A DNA stretch of 64,000 nucleotides from NCBI GenBank assembly GCA_027475525.1, contig JAMWFC010000117.1, positions 1-64,000 on the forward strand, given 5' to 3'. The translations under genes were made by a program, and so were the position numbers. Below, piece by piece: positions 9,785 through 21,189 of the stretch. The notes under the pieces are model-generated. The model did not search any database. It worked only from the letters and a program-made list of their open reading frames with translations, and was not told the origin of the DNA. Within the stretch, counting starts at the first letter, position 1; the number at the start of each line of letters is the position of its first letter. This DNA is from Macrolepiota albuminosa. Its lineage: Eukaryota > Basidiomycota > Agaricomycetes > Agaricales > Agaricaceae.

Positions 9785-10717
9785 TGATAGGACCCCATAC
9801 AGGATCAGCGCATCAACGGCAGGCTACAGCAACACGGCACAGGCTCAGGATACCTTAGCGCGCGCTAACTAACCAATTTTGGCAATATTTGACGGCCACG
9901 CATGGCAAGAAGCAGATCCAATCAGTGATAGCGCCGATGGCAGACAGAATGACAACTGACAGATGGCATCAGTCACTGATGACAGCGCTTAGGGAGAAGC
10001 CTGATGATCTATCAAAAACTAACAGACAGCTTGGCGTTTGACCTTGGCGTCTGACATTGCTTAGCACTGCGATTTGGCGCCTGACATTGCTAAGCATTTG
10101 GACAGACAGAAGGGTGATGGATTGATGGTTTAGCTTTGCGATCTGCTGCCTGGCGTCGCTAAGGGTCTTGAATGGATGGTAGGGATCTGAAACCGTTGGA
10201 GCTACCCCTATGAAATTTTCTAGTTTACCGCACTTTGGCAATGGTTAGTCACTGGCGACGGTGAACTCCTTGTAGTATAAAAAGTACTTACCGACTTGTA
10301 CATACCCATCGAACGATAGAAGAGAGTTTCCTGCTCCCCTTACTTCAGCCTCCCTTACGCTCAAGACCTCATTTACGGTCGGCAATGTCAAACTCATCGG
10401 CAGTTGCAGACTATCGCTAGCCTTTGACCTATTCACGCCTTGCAGCTACGGCAGGCATTAACGACGCTTAGACCTTGCTAAGCTTACCACATTCTTGCCA
10501 CTGACATTGCCGTATGCACTTACCGCTTCTTTCATAGGCGCTTTACCTTAGCGCTTGGCACTTGCCGACCCTTTTCCGGTTTCACTTTATTTTTATAGGC
10601 GCGTTCTCTGGGACCTGCCCGGGACTCCTCACATCACTTATAGCGCGCCCAACGCAAGCTCTTGGTACGGTAACACTATTAATATATTTGTTACTGACCA
10701 AACTTTGGGTGTCATCA
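9785..10717 (+). repeat. 5' LTR of element A
   Basis: Starts TG and ends CA; same length as the 3' LTR. A TATA-like box (TATAAAAAG, 10276-10284) is shared with the 3' LTR and lies in the plausible promoter region. The closing stretch (GGGACCTGCCCGGGACTCC to GGCGTCATCA) recurs in all A LTRs and, diverged, in LTR family F. Confidence 0.93.
10276..10284 (+). promoter_or_regulatory. TATA-like box of LTR A
   Basis: TATAAAAAG, conserved at 33481-33489 in the 3' LTR and as TATATAAAG and TATAAAAG near 57381 and 61548 in the other family copies. It is the best promoter candidate for the sense transcript. Confidence 0.5.
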
Positions 10718-10720
10718 AAT

Positions 10721-10738
10721 TGGAGCCCACTGCGAGGG
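10721..10738 (+). promoter_or_regulatory. Primer-binding site of element A
   Basis: TGGAGCCCACTGCGAGGG starts 3 nt after the LTR, and TGG is the complement of a tRNA CCA end. The same site with one change follows the 5' LTR of copy A2 at 57827. The tRNA used was not identified. Confidence 0.7.
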
Positions 10739-13128
10739 ATCTCTAGGGCAGAATTCCGCCAGAAACCTGTCTCCAGCGTAGGCGCCGTCTGCTAGAGCAG
10801 TTGGCAGAAGGCATAGCTCCTTCCCACCCATCAACCCCACAACCACCTGGTGCCTTACCAGGTCTCTCTCTCGCACAGGAACTACAGAACGCCACTGTAG
10901 ACAAATTTCCTGATCTCTTCCCGTGTTCTCTCGACTTTAGCGCCGACGACCTCTTAGCGTCGCTACTTGCCGTACCACAACCAGTTACCCCCATTACTCC
11001 GTTAACACCTCTTTCTCAACTCGTCATTTCTCTTACCCCATCACCAATCCCTAGAACTCCTTCCCCACAACCGCTAACCAAACTCGGTACCACCGTCACC
11101 ATGGAACAACAAGTTCAGCGCATGCCGCCATGCAATCACTTCTCAGCCCCAAAATGGGACGAGTCCAAGCCATGGGAGCTCTCCCAGTATTTTAAAGAAT
11201 TGGAGTATTTATTCAGAGATTGTAGGATTACCTACCACATGCAGATGAAGAAATACGCGGCAAGGTACATGTCATATGACACGGCAGAAATGTGGACAGG
11301 TCTTGCCGAGTTTGCCGCCTTTGTTCCTGCCACCCCACCAGTTCCAGCCCAAGGCACCTCGTATGAAGGCTGGAAGATGGCAGTAATTCAGTTGTACCCT
11401 GGCACTGAAGAAGCTACCCGATACTCGGTAAACAAATTACAGAAACTAGTCCATGAGTCATTCGACAATGGCACATTGTCTCTTGGCGCATTCTCCACAT
11501 ATTACCGCAAATTCCAAAAGATCGCTAGGTGGTTAGTACAAAACGGCAAGCTTTATATTAACGAGGAACGTCGCCTATTCCAACAAGGCATCCCGACTTC
11601 GCTTTGGACTCGTATTGCTCGCCGCCTAGAAATAATTCATTAGGCTCATCACCCAGACAAGCCCTATAACGTTGCCGACATCTTTGAAGCCGGTAAGTGG
11701 GTTCTCAAGGGAACAGACACTGGCGTTGGCCTGCAACGCGCTAGGATGAGCCCACCCCTGGAGCGAACCAATGGTATTATTCCCATCCCACCTCCTGTAG
11801 CCGACTTCGTTAAGAAGGAGGATCTCAACGCTGCCATTACTGCTGCCGTCGCCTCCGCTATGACTCATATTGAAACCATGATTACAACCAATCTCACTAA
11901 TCGACCTGCTAATGTACCTGCGTCTGGCCCTTGCCACTTCTGTGGGGAAATTGGCCACACTATGACTAGAGGACGCTGCGCGACTTTAGAAAATTATATT
12001 CGGCAAGGAAAAATTCGAAGGGCTATTAACAGCAAGATAGTTCTTACTACTGGCGCCACCATCCCCAACTACCCGGACAAGAAGTCCTTCCAAGAACGAG
12101 TTGATGAATGGCATAGGTGCAATCCAGGACAAATTGTTACCGGCATGCTTTCTGACAACGCCAACCCCGACCCTGAACAGGCAACCCAACAGCAAATGAT
12201 TCACGAGGTCTTACACTTCAACAGCGTTGGTGACCGTCCTACTTTCTTGCAGGAAGAACGAATCGCTAAGCTAGAGAAGGAATTAGATTTGCTTAAGAAC
12301 CAGGTTTTTGATGGGGTTGAAGTTAAGCAGCCTAAACAGCCTCTCAAAGGATATAAGCCAATACCTCCCGCTAGCAAGTTACCGACTCCCGCTCCTGCCG
12401 CACTGCCAGTTACAACTTCAGAACCGTCTTCATCCGCTGCCGCTCCTGAACCGCCTTTGCTGCCTCTCCATCTCTATTCAGAGATTCCTGACCAATATCA
12501 TGCACCCACCCAGCAAAACTTTGCTGCTCCCGAGAAGCGTCCTGAAGGTGGTCACCGATCTACCACGCCAATATTCGATATAGAGAAATCAAACCATGTC
12601 TTCAGCCGCATTATGAAAACCGCCATTACCTTATCAGTTGAAGAACTTTGTAGCATTGCCCCAGACATCCGCAACCAAGTCAAGACCGCAGTCACTCCCC
12701 AACGACCCTTGGTGACAGCCGTTGCTGAGGTTGATGAACTCGACAATGCGCTTCCCAGTTTTTCTGTTACCATCGACTCTCTGGACACTGAAGACCCTCC
12801 TGCTGACACCGTCGCTAACGCCACCTCTGTGGACCCAGTGGAGACCTATCTTAGATCAGTAGACCATGGAGAAGACCTGGCAATTCTTACTGTTGCCCAA
12901 GAATCACACGCTATTTGCTCAGTCACGCTAACTGTAGACAACAAGCACGAAGTGGAGGCAATCGTGGATAGCGGCTCACAAATCATTTCTATGGCAGCGG
13001 AAGTCGCTAACAATCTAGGCCTCATTTATGACCCTACTGTTATACTAAACATGCAAAGCGCTAATGGTATGGTAGACAGATCCTTAGGCCTTGCCAAGAA
13101 TGTGCCTTGCACCCTTGGTGACATCATT

Positions 13129-13630
13129 TTTGTAAGGGCGACCTCTAGAGGCTGTGGCTCAGTCACACAACTGGCAGAGGGAGATCCAAAGTGTATTAGA
13201 ATATATACTGACAATATCAAGGTAGCTACTCACCTGGCAGAGGGAGATCCAAAGAGAACAAGTCTAGGGATTTCCTATGCCAGGTTGGACGCTTCTGGGG
13301 CCTCTGAAGCGTGGGAAACAACTGTACAGTACAACAAAACCTTAAAAACTCGAAAATTGCCTACACAAACACTTGTATAAATAAGGGGCAAACTCTGGCA
13401 AACTCTGGCTTATATAAGTGGTCTGGAAGCGGTGCTGAGTGGGCCCACACTTGTCTGAATGGTGGCTAAAGAACCAGAGCATCTCAAGGGCTGAGAGTAG
13501 TACTAACAGATAGTGTTGAAAGAATAGAAACAGTGAAATGAAATAATGTCAGAAGAAATAAGAGAATGAATGGAAGGAGAGTGAAGAGATAAGAAGTGAG
13601 AAAAGGAAAAAATGAGGAGTCCTCTGACAA
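13129..13630 (+). mobile_element. Repeat G, copy 1 (small non-coding insertion)
   Basis: About 0.5 kb that interrupts the protease gene of element A and is absent from the matching place in copy A2. Starts TTTGTAAGGGCGACC and ends with CCTCTGACAA. A 22-bp phrase ending GGCAGAGGGAGATCCAAAG occurs twice inside. A second copy of the first 330 bp lies at 55983-56315. No coding capacity. The ends are weak inverted repeats (TTGTAAGGG against TTGTCAGAGG), suggesting a MITE, but the target duplication is not clear. Confidence 0.65.
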
Positions 13631-13875
13631 CTTTTTACCTCCAGATACATATTTTACGATCCCCGGCATATGATTCACTTCTTGGCAGACTCTTCGACGT
13701 CTTGGCGCAATCGGTTGTCAAGACAGTTACTGACGACGAGACGACTTTAACAATTAGTGACCCCAATTCTGGAATCCAACGAACGGTGCCAACGTTCCCT
13801 AGGGGACAACAAAAAGGTGCCCACGCTAAGCCCCCGGAATTTACCGACCAACACGCCAACGAACGACCCCACAGG

Positions 13876-13882
13876 TGTTTTC
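13876..13882 (+). promoter_or_regulatory. Candidate -1 frameshift site, protease/polymerase junction of element A
   Basis: TGTTTTC lies in the short overlap between the gag-protease frame (ending PSRR-stop) and the polymerase frame one nucleotide back. The same heptamer, overlap and stop position occur at 60626-60632 and 63668-63674 in the two other family copies. Slippage on the T-run is inferred. Confidence 0.5.
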
Positions 13883-14629
13883 ACAAGCCATCGAGGAGGT
13901 GATTGGCGATGATCACGGAGATGTGGCGCTAACGCTGGAATATGACCATTATACTGGTCTTGTACCATCGAGGAGGTGATTGGCGATGATCACGGAGATG
14001 TGGCGCTAACGCTGGAATATGACCATTATACTGGTCTTGTAAATGTCGTGTCCACTGCTTTTCTTGATGAAGACGTTTTAACTACTTTATCTGCTACCGA
14101 TGCTGAGCTTTCTCAGAAAAATTAAAACATTACCGACTCCTCGCTTGCATACTTATACCTTACTGCTTCCAAATCTTTTCAAAATATTGCGTCTACCAAT
14201 ACATATCTCACTACCCTTCCCAGAGCATTGTCTCCTGCCGTTCTCAGACTTGCCGCTCCACAGGCTACAGTTCCCCTTTCCACCTCTGTATATAACCAAG
14301 CTAACGCTCCCAAAAGAAAAGGGGTTCAAGTCAAAAAGAAATATAAGCCAGTTGTGCTTAAAACAAAACCTGTCACTATGCACTCTCCCGAGACGTTTAG
14401 AATCGAGCGCCAGATCATTGGCGACCCTCTTGCTGACATGCCAACCTTATCACCAAATCCGCCACCCTTTCAGCCCACAGGATGTTTTACTGCAGAACGC
14501 CAGCAACAATTCATGAAGGAGCATGACACAGGATTTTTGACCAAAGATGAGTTGAATGTCCTTACCGATCTCGTCGCTAAGCAAGATAAAGCCTTTGCTT
14601 GGGAAGACTCGGAACGTGGCAGCCTCTGT
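13877..14629 (+). pseudogene. Element A polymerase, N-terminal part
   Basis: After the -1 overlap the frame reads VFSQAIEE and continues through an acidic linker (ALTLEYDHYTG) to PKRKGVQ and a stretch ending KDELNVLTDLV and AFAWEDSERG, the region just upstream of reverse transcriptase in Gypsy polyproteins. A TAA near 14124 replaces a Gln codon found in copy A2. The 77-bp duplication shifts the frame. Interrupted at 14629 by a solo LTR of the same family. Confidence 0.75.
13888..14041 (+). repeat. 77-bp direct duplication in element A polymerase
   Basis: 13888-13964 is repeated as 13965-14041. Copy A2 has the segment once (60638 onward), so the second copy here is extra and probably an assembly artefact. 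Confidence 0.9.
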
Positions 14630-15644
14630 TGATAGGACCCTATACAGGATCAGCGCATCAACGGCAGGCGACGGCAACGCGGCACCGACTCAAAATACCT
14701 TAGCGCGCGCTAATTATCCAATTTGGGCGATATTTGACAGCCGCGCACGGCAAGAAGCAGATCCAATCAATGATAGCGCCAACGGCAGCAGGAATGACAA
14801 CTGACAGATGGCATCAGTCACTGATGACAGCGCTTAGCGAGAAGCTTGATGATCTATCAAAAACTGACGGACAGCTTGGCGTTTGACCTTGGCGTCTGAC
14901 ACTGCTTACCGTCTCGATTTGGCGCCCAACGTCGCTTAGGTGTTCTGACAGATAGAAGGGTGATGGATTGATGGTTTAGTACCGCGATCTGCCGCCTGGT
15001 GGCGCCAAGGGTCCTCAAAGGATGGTAGGGATCTGAAACCGTTGGAGCTACCCCTATGAAATTTTCCAGTTTACCGCACTTTGGCGATGGTTGGTCACTG
15101 GCGACGGTGAACTCCTTGTAGTATATATATTACTTACCGACTTGTACATACACCATCAGACGAATAGACCAGAGTTCACTACTCCCCTTTCTTCAGTCTC
15201 CCTTACGCCCAGAATTTCTTGTACATACACCATCAGACGAATAGACCAGAGTTCACTACTCCCCTTTCTTCAGTCTCCCTTACGCTCAGAATTTCATTTA
15301 CGGTCGGCAACGTCAAACTCATCGGCAGTTGCAGACGCTCGCCAACACTCGACACCCTCGCGCCTTGCAACTACGGCAGGCATTATCGACGCTTAGACTT
15401 CGCTAAGCTTATCGTGCTCTTGCCGCTTACCTTTGCCGTGTTCACTTACCGCTTCTTCCTAGGCGCTTTACCTTAGCGCTTTACACTTGCCGACACCCGT
15501 TACCGACTTTTCCCCTTTTTCACAGACGCGTTCTCTGGGACCTGCCCGGGACTCCTCAAATCACTTATAGCGCGCCCAACGCAAACTCTTGGTACGGTAA
15601 CACTTTAGTTACATTTGTTCCTGACCAAACTTTGGGCGTCATCA
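14630..15644 (+). repeat. Solo LTR of family A inside element A
   Basis: TGATAGGACC to GTCATCA, flanked by 4-bp CTGT (14626-14629) and CCGT (15645-15648). These differ by one CpG transition and match the uninterrupted target of a related copy. The length is 1,015 bp, or 938 bp without the 77-bp duplication at 15141. It is a later insertion of the same family that lost its body by LTR-LTR recombination. Confidence 0.9.
15141..15294 (+). repeat. 77-bp direct duplication inside the solo LTR
   Basis: 15141-15217 and 15218-15294 match at all but one position. Other LTRs of the family carry this segment once. Confidence 0.88.
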
Positions 15645-15741
15645 CCGTACAGACTTCTTCCTGCCTGTCATAATCCCGACCATTTCTCACGTGCTGTGGA
15701 CTGAACACAACCAACCGTTACCGCCTGGAATCAAAGCCGAG

Positions 15742-15995
15742 GTCTGCCAAATTATTAGGACCAAGATAAAGGCTGGCGTCTACGAGCCCTCAAACAGTTC
15801 TTACCGCTCCCGATGGTTNNNNNNNNNNNNNNNNNNNNNNNNNNNNNNNNNNNNNNNNNNNNNNNNNNNNNNNNNNNNNNNNNNNNNNNNNNNNNNNNNN
15901 NNNNNNNNNNNNNNNNNNGTCTGCCAAATTATTAGGACCAAGATAAAGGCTGGCGTCTACGAGCCCTCAAACAGTTCTTACCGCTCCCGATGGTT
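15742..15995 (+). repeat. 77-bp repeats flanking the N gap
   Basis: 15742-15818 and 15919-15995 are identical 77-mers separated by exactly 100 N. This is the clearest sign that the 77-bp period is a contig-end overlap left unmerged by the assembler, and that no sequence is really missing here. Confidence 0.95.
15819..15918. other. Assembly gap of 100 N
   Basis: Run of exactly 100 N, the conventional scaffold-gap size. Confidence 0.99.
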
Positions 15996-17208
15996 CTGTG
16001 TCCTCAAAAAGAATGGTAATCTGCACATAGTCCACAGCCTTGAACCGCTAAATAGGGTTACAATATGACACTCTGGCATGCCGCCTTTCCCTGACCACGT
16101 TGCCGAGTCCTTTGCTGGGCGTATTTGTGGCGCCACCCTTGACCTCTACATTGGCTATGACGAACGCCTAATACACCCTTCTTCCTGAGACCTCACCACT
16201 TTTCAAACCCCTTTTAGCGTGCTGCGCCTAGTCACTTTACTGATGGGCTGGACAAACTCAGTTCCCATATTCCATGATGACATCACTTTCATCCTCCAAC
16301 CCAAGATACTGCATAATGTTCTTAGCTTTATTGATGACGTTGGCGTTAAAGGCCCCAAAGACTGGCGACTCGTAAACGGCTTACCGGCGACCCATCCAGA
16401 CAACTCCAACATTTGCCTAGCGCTATGGGAGTTTTTCCTGCTACTCAACCGAGTTCTCCAATGTATGAAGTATAGCAGAGGAACCTTTAGTGGCCATAAG
16501 CTCCTCCTTTGCACGCCAAGGTTCAAAATACTTGGTCACATCTGCACTCCCGATGGACGCGTTCCCGACAAGTCTCGCTTAGCACTCCTGGAGCGATGGG
16601 GTCCTTGCCACGACTTATCTGAAGTTTGCACCTTTCTTGGTACCATAGACGTTCTCAGGATATTCGTCAAGAATTTTGCCCATCGCGCACATGCCCTTAA
16701 CTGACTCACCCACGCCAACAAGCCCTTTGAGTTTGGGCCAGACCAGGTCACTGCACAACGCGATTTGGTAAAAGCTCTACAAGACGCCAAGCCCCTAGTT
16801 TCAATCGACCATAGCTCTACCGACCCTGTTATCTTGGCAGTGGATACCTCGTACATTGCCGTTGGCTACTTCTTGTGTCAGTGCCTTAGCAACAATCAGA
16901 AACAGCAACACTACAACCGCTTTGGGTCTATCACGCTAAACGACCGGGAATCTCGCTACAGTCAGCCTAAGCTAGAGCTCTATGGACTCTTCAAAGCCTT
17001 CCAGTCGCTAAAGATGTATTTGATTGGTGTGCGGAACCTTATTGTTGAAGTCAATGCGAGGTACATCAAAGGCATGCTGCAGAATCCCGATATCCAGCCA
17101 TCCGCTAGTATGAACCAGTGGGTAGTCGCTATCCTCATGTTTCACTTTGAATTGGTCCATGTCAAGAGCTTTTTCCACGGACCAGATGGACTCTCTAGGT
17201 GACTACGG

Positions 17209-17916
17209 TGTTACGACCCCTCCCCTCCGGGTCCACCCCGGGACACCCCCGAAATACCATCCGGGACCCTCCCTCCGACCCCACAGGACATGCCCCGCCA
17301 TCACGACCGCCGACACTGCCATCAGCTGCCACCAGCCCCGATCAACGATCAGATCACGCGACTCGTTCCGGCCATCACGCATCACGCATCACGGCTCCAT
17401 CCGCACCAATTGATCGCGTGCCTCACATGCGCGATCCCGGTATGCAGTCCCTGCCGCTACTCAATGACCCCCGGAACCCCGAGACCTGGCCCCATAGTAC
17501 TTATAGCATAGTTCCCTGTTGTATTCGCTAGTCTTGATATTACATACACTGTTACTTTGCATTACTTGGATTGTTGCATGCCCTCTATTTGACTGGTACG
17601 CATTGACTGGCACGCTTGACTGGCACGCTTGGATAATCGCGTGCTCTAAGACTGGTACGCACTTCGCGACTTTAACTTACTGACTTGGTCTCGTCTTAGA
17701 ACCTCCGGTTCACGACTCGACCCCCACCCGAACTCCCCAGTTACCCACCACCCAAAACCCCCGGACTAAGTCCCCTCTCCCAGGATTTCCTTGTCCACAT
17801 CTTGAACCCTGGAGTCCTAGCCCCGGAGTTCCAGACACCCGAGTATCCGTGGGTCAAGTCCGCATTGTAAGGGCGATTGCTTTCCCGGAAAGCCCCCGAC
17901 TCAGCGGAACCTGACA
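17209..17916 (+). repeat. 5' LTR of element B
   Basis: 708 bp against 751 bp for the 3' LTR; the difference is small deletions, for example near the repeated CGCCATCA phrase at 17318. Otherwise nearly identical, with C/T and G/A differences. Confidence 0.92.
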
Positions 17917-18800
17917 TAATATCAAGACTCCCTCCTTACACCGTTCTTGATGGCTATGTATACTCACACCTACTACCCCACGGGCTACCAGACCGACCCC
18001 TACGGGCGTCCGGTACCCAATCATTACTCCGCACAGACCTCCCACCCCGTCTATCCACCCCTTCCGTACCTCCACCGCCACTGGGCCCCTGACCCATCCC
18101 TGTATGATCTGGGGCCCTCAGCCAGCTGGGCCCCTCCACCCAACTTAGCCATGGCACGACCCGCGGAGGTCCCCTCGTACCGGAGCATCCCCGGGGGCCT
18201 GCCAGAAACCCCACCAGTACCCAGTGGACCTCACCCGATTCCCTCCAGCAAGGGCTCCTTTGCACCCACCCCCTACTACGGCTACCAGCGCCCCGTCCCC
18301 CAACCCCGAGAACCCTGAGGACCCCCTACCCCAACTACCCTCCTCGTCACTACCCGGCCGCCGCTCCACCCACTCGAACCCCTCCCTCGCCAATGTGTCG
18401 CTGAGGTGGTCAGTGAATCTCGTGCGTCAATCATCTTTAGTCATAACATGGTCATAAATGACTAACGGTCACTTGTTTTGGCTTGGTCCAATTCAGACAT
18501 ACCTCAACGCGTCCCACAACCAGGCGATGGTTCTTCAACAACCGATGTACGCTTCCAACACCAATGTCGCATTCCTCCACCGGTGATTGATCCTGCGGAG
18601 GAAGAACGGATGCTCAACGCAGCAGCCGCTAGAGAGGTCAGTCGTGAGATGGACGCTCTTACCTTCAACCCTCCAATATCACAGCAAGATCGAGAACGTA
18701 CACACTCCATGACCAAAAGTGGATCCAGGGCGCAACCCAACATTCCTGCGGACGAGCAGCTGGCTCCTCCTTCCACGATGACGCCTCAAGGAGTATGAAC

Positions 18801-18954
18801 GGCAACAGGACAAAGTACTCCGCTCACTCAGGATTACGCCGGAGGACTTCGCTCAACGGACAAGGGCGCTGCTCACGGGCAACAGGACAAAGTACTCCGC
18901 TCACTCAGGATTACGCCGGAGGACTTCGCTCAACGGACAAGGGCGCTGCTCACG
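18801..18954 (+). repeat. 77-bp direct duplication in element B gag
   Basis: 18801-18877 equals 18878-18954. Removing one copy joins the frame across it. Confidence 0.92.
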
Positions 18955-19250
18955 GAATTCGGGCACGACGACTTCAAAGGCACTCCGGAGGAATGGGCTC
19001 ATTGCTTGGTCGAGTTCGGGGACCGCCTCATGCGAGGAGAACTCCCAGAGCAAACTATGGTAAAGTATAGGCGCAATACGATCCTCCGAGAAGAATTGCA
19101 GCAGCTGCTCGACGAAGTTCACGTGTCCCCCTCCCCTCGACCCCTCAACGACCCCGCGGACCCAGGTCGCTCGATTCATGTTCGACGGGAACCCCCGGAG
19201 CTGGCCCTGGCAGCCCCGACAGCCCCCGCGGACCTCACTCCGGAACAACA

Positions 19251-19404
19251 ACAACGGGAAGAGCGACAAAACGCCTCAGCCATATTGCGGTCCCTCAACC
19301 CAACTGGAGGCCTCTTTGATCAACCCGACAACGGGAAGAGCGACAAAACGCCTCAGCCATATTGCGGTCCCTCAACCCAACTGGAGGCCTCTTTGATCAA
19401 CCCG
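19251..19404 (+). repeat. 77-bp direct duplication in element B gag
   Basis: 19251-19327 equals 19328-19404. One copy joins the upstream frame (19006 onward) to the Pro-rich frame downstream. Confidence 0.92.
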
Positions 19405-21189
19405 CTGCCCGCACAGTAGGCTTGTCCACTCGCCGCAGGGCTAACTCCGTTCCTAGTACCTTCAAGACCTGGGGACAGCCCCAAAGACCCCTGGAACTGC
19501 TTCCGCGAATGGACAACGCCCAACCCCCGGCCCCGGCAAACCCCGGTAGACCCCGTGTGGACACCCCTAGCACAGACGACACGCTGTGCTACATTGACGA
19601 GCTCACGCGTGGCAACAACAAACCACGTCCCGTGCCCGCGCCCGTCCAGGTACCACCCCCTACGTCAGCCCCGGTCCCTCCGGAACGCAACTTTTGCCGT
19701 GATCCGCCACCCCACTTCGACCTACAAAACCCCCCGCGACCCCCGATGCAAGCACGACCCTCCCGGGTTGAACGTCCCCCACGCAACCCGGCACCTGACC
19801 CAGCACCTGACCCCCCTTCGCCTGACCCAACACTGCCAAACTCTCCTCGACCGCCTCCGCCACCCCCAGCCGAACCTCGAGGACGACCCCCAGGGCCCCC
19901 ACCTCCGCCACCCCCTGCGTGGAGACCCGGGCCTCCCCCCAGCAGGAACAAACCCCCCTGGGATAACGGACCCCCCGGGCATGGACCCCCAGGTGAGCCA
20001 CCTGGAGGAGGCCCTCCAGGCGGGTGGGGTCCCGCCCTTGGTGCTTTTCCTCCTCAAGGAGGGGGGGGGTAATCACTACTACTACTATTACAATGCTGGC
20101 CCCCCTCCCCGCAACGCTGCCGGACCGGACGACGCTCGCGACGCCCTCGCCCGCGAAGGACGACTGGACATCCAAAAGCCCGACGCTTTCACGGGCCGGG
20201 ACCCCCGAAAATGGCGTACCTTCCTCACTCAGTGTCTCAATACATTTCAGGCAAAGCCGCTCACATTTCAGGTTGACAGCTCCCGGGTGGCCTTTGCCGC
20301 ATCGTACCTCCAGGGGATCGCCTTCGATCACTACACGGCCCTCATCCAGTTCGACCCCAACAACCCGGCACTCGCTCGCTGGCAAGCCTTCGTCGACGAG
20401 TTTTCCGGGAAGTTCGGGATCTACGACACCGTGGCCGAGGCCGAGGACAACCTCTTCAACCTCTGGATGCGCTCCGAAGAACGTTTCACCACCTTTATCG
20501 TACGTTTTGAGAAGGAAGCTTACGAAACAGGTTGGAACTACAGCGCCCTCCGGTACGCCCTCCGCCGCGCCCTGCCACAACGCATCAAGGACGTCCTCCG
20601 ACTCGCCCCAAAACAACCCTCCTACGACGGATACAAGGCCCTCGTCATGCAGATCGACCAACGCTACTGGGAAGACCGCAGCGAGTATTCAAATTCCTGA
20701 CCCCTCTGGAACCCTAGGGGAGGACCCCCTTGGCCCTCCGGTGAAGCCCCCAACCCCCAAGGTCGAAACCCCGGTCTCCCCGCGTTCCCTGGTGGCCGAC
20801 CCCCGGTGAGTCGCGGCCTGCCCAATGCTAACCCCGGCAGCGGCGTCCACCCCCAGGCCCAGCTTAACGCCGCTGTAGCCGCCCACGACCCGGGCAACGT
20901 GCCAAACCCCGAGGAACCCCCGGAAGACCCCAAAGACTTCGACTTCAACGACGAACGGGATGAGGAGGCCCTCCGGGCCAACCGGCTTCAAAAGAAGGGA
21001 CGACCCTGGATTGAAGTCCCGACGGATGTGCAGAAACGACGGAGAAGGGAGGGTGTCTGCATACTCTGTGGTGAGAAAGACCATTTCATCTCCGAGTGCC
21101 CCAAACGACAGGTCATGGGACGTGCCACCTGGACCTTCAAAGGGGAGGATGCCACCTATGAGTATTCAGAAAACGACCCGGCGATTTAG

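Larger units (their letters stand above)
11101..13902 (+). pseudogene. Element A gag-protease polyprotein
   Basis: Start chosen at the ATG at 11101, in CACCATGG context and conserved in copy A2 at 58204. The capsid-like region is followed by a zinc knuckle CX2CX4HX6C (about 11932-11980), a Pro-rich linker and a retropepsin-like domain with IVDSGSQ (about 12963) and, after repeat G, LLGRLFDVLA. The TAG at 11641-11643 stands where copy A2 has CAG, so it is a C-to-T nonsense change. Repeat G (13129-13630) interrupts the protease. The frame ends CFHKPSRR with TGA at 13900-13902, overlapping the polymerase frame at -1. The protein would package RNA and process the polyprotein. Confidence 0.87.
15649..17208 (+). 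pseudogene. Element A polymerase, reverse transcriptase and RNase H
   Basis: The frame resumes at TDFFP-like residues and includes the RT motifs VCQIIRTKIKAGVYEPS, FCVLKKNGNL and, at about 16329-16347, FIDDV in place of the usual YxDD. RNase H follows (ILAVDTS, RESRYSQPKLELYGL, up to HGPDGLSR). FIDD is also present in copy A2, so it is a property of the family and not damage here. Stops at about 16066, 16186 and 16702 and the 100-N gap break the frame. The last codons before the insertion of B are at 17208; coding resumes at 28380. Confidence 0.85.
17950..21189 (+). pseudogene. Element B gag
   Basis: The first ATG is at 17950 (MAMYTHTYYP). A Tyr/Pro-rich N-terminus, a helical region (LLTEFGHDDFKGTPEEW, from 18946) and a very Pro-rich segment lead to the capsid domain (FTGRDPRKWRTFL, about 20190-20690), then a zinc knuckle CX2CX4HX4C (about 21058-21100) and TAG at 21187-21189. 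Breaks: 77-bp duplications at 18801 and 19251, one extra G in the run at 20061-20069, and TGA at 20698-20700 in a frame that otherwise continues. A possible intron with a CTAAC branch site ends at 18494. The protein forms the particle and binds RNA. Confidence 0.82.

Noticed and set aside
19589..20661. Long minus-strand open frames opposite element B gag
   Set aside because: They mirror the GC- and Pro-rich gag; low-complexity Gly/Arg/Val composition and no domain or intron structure. They are frame shadows.
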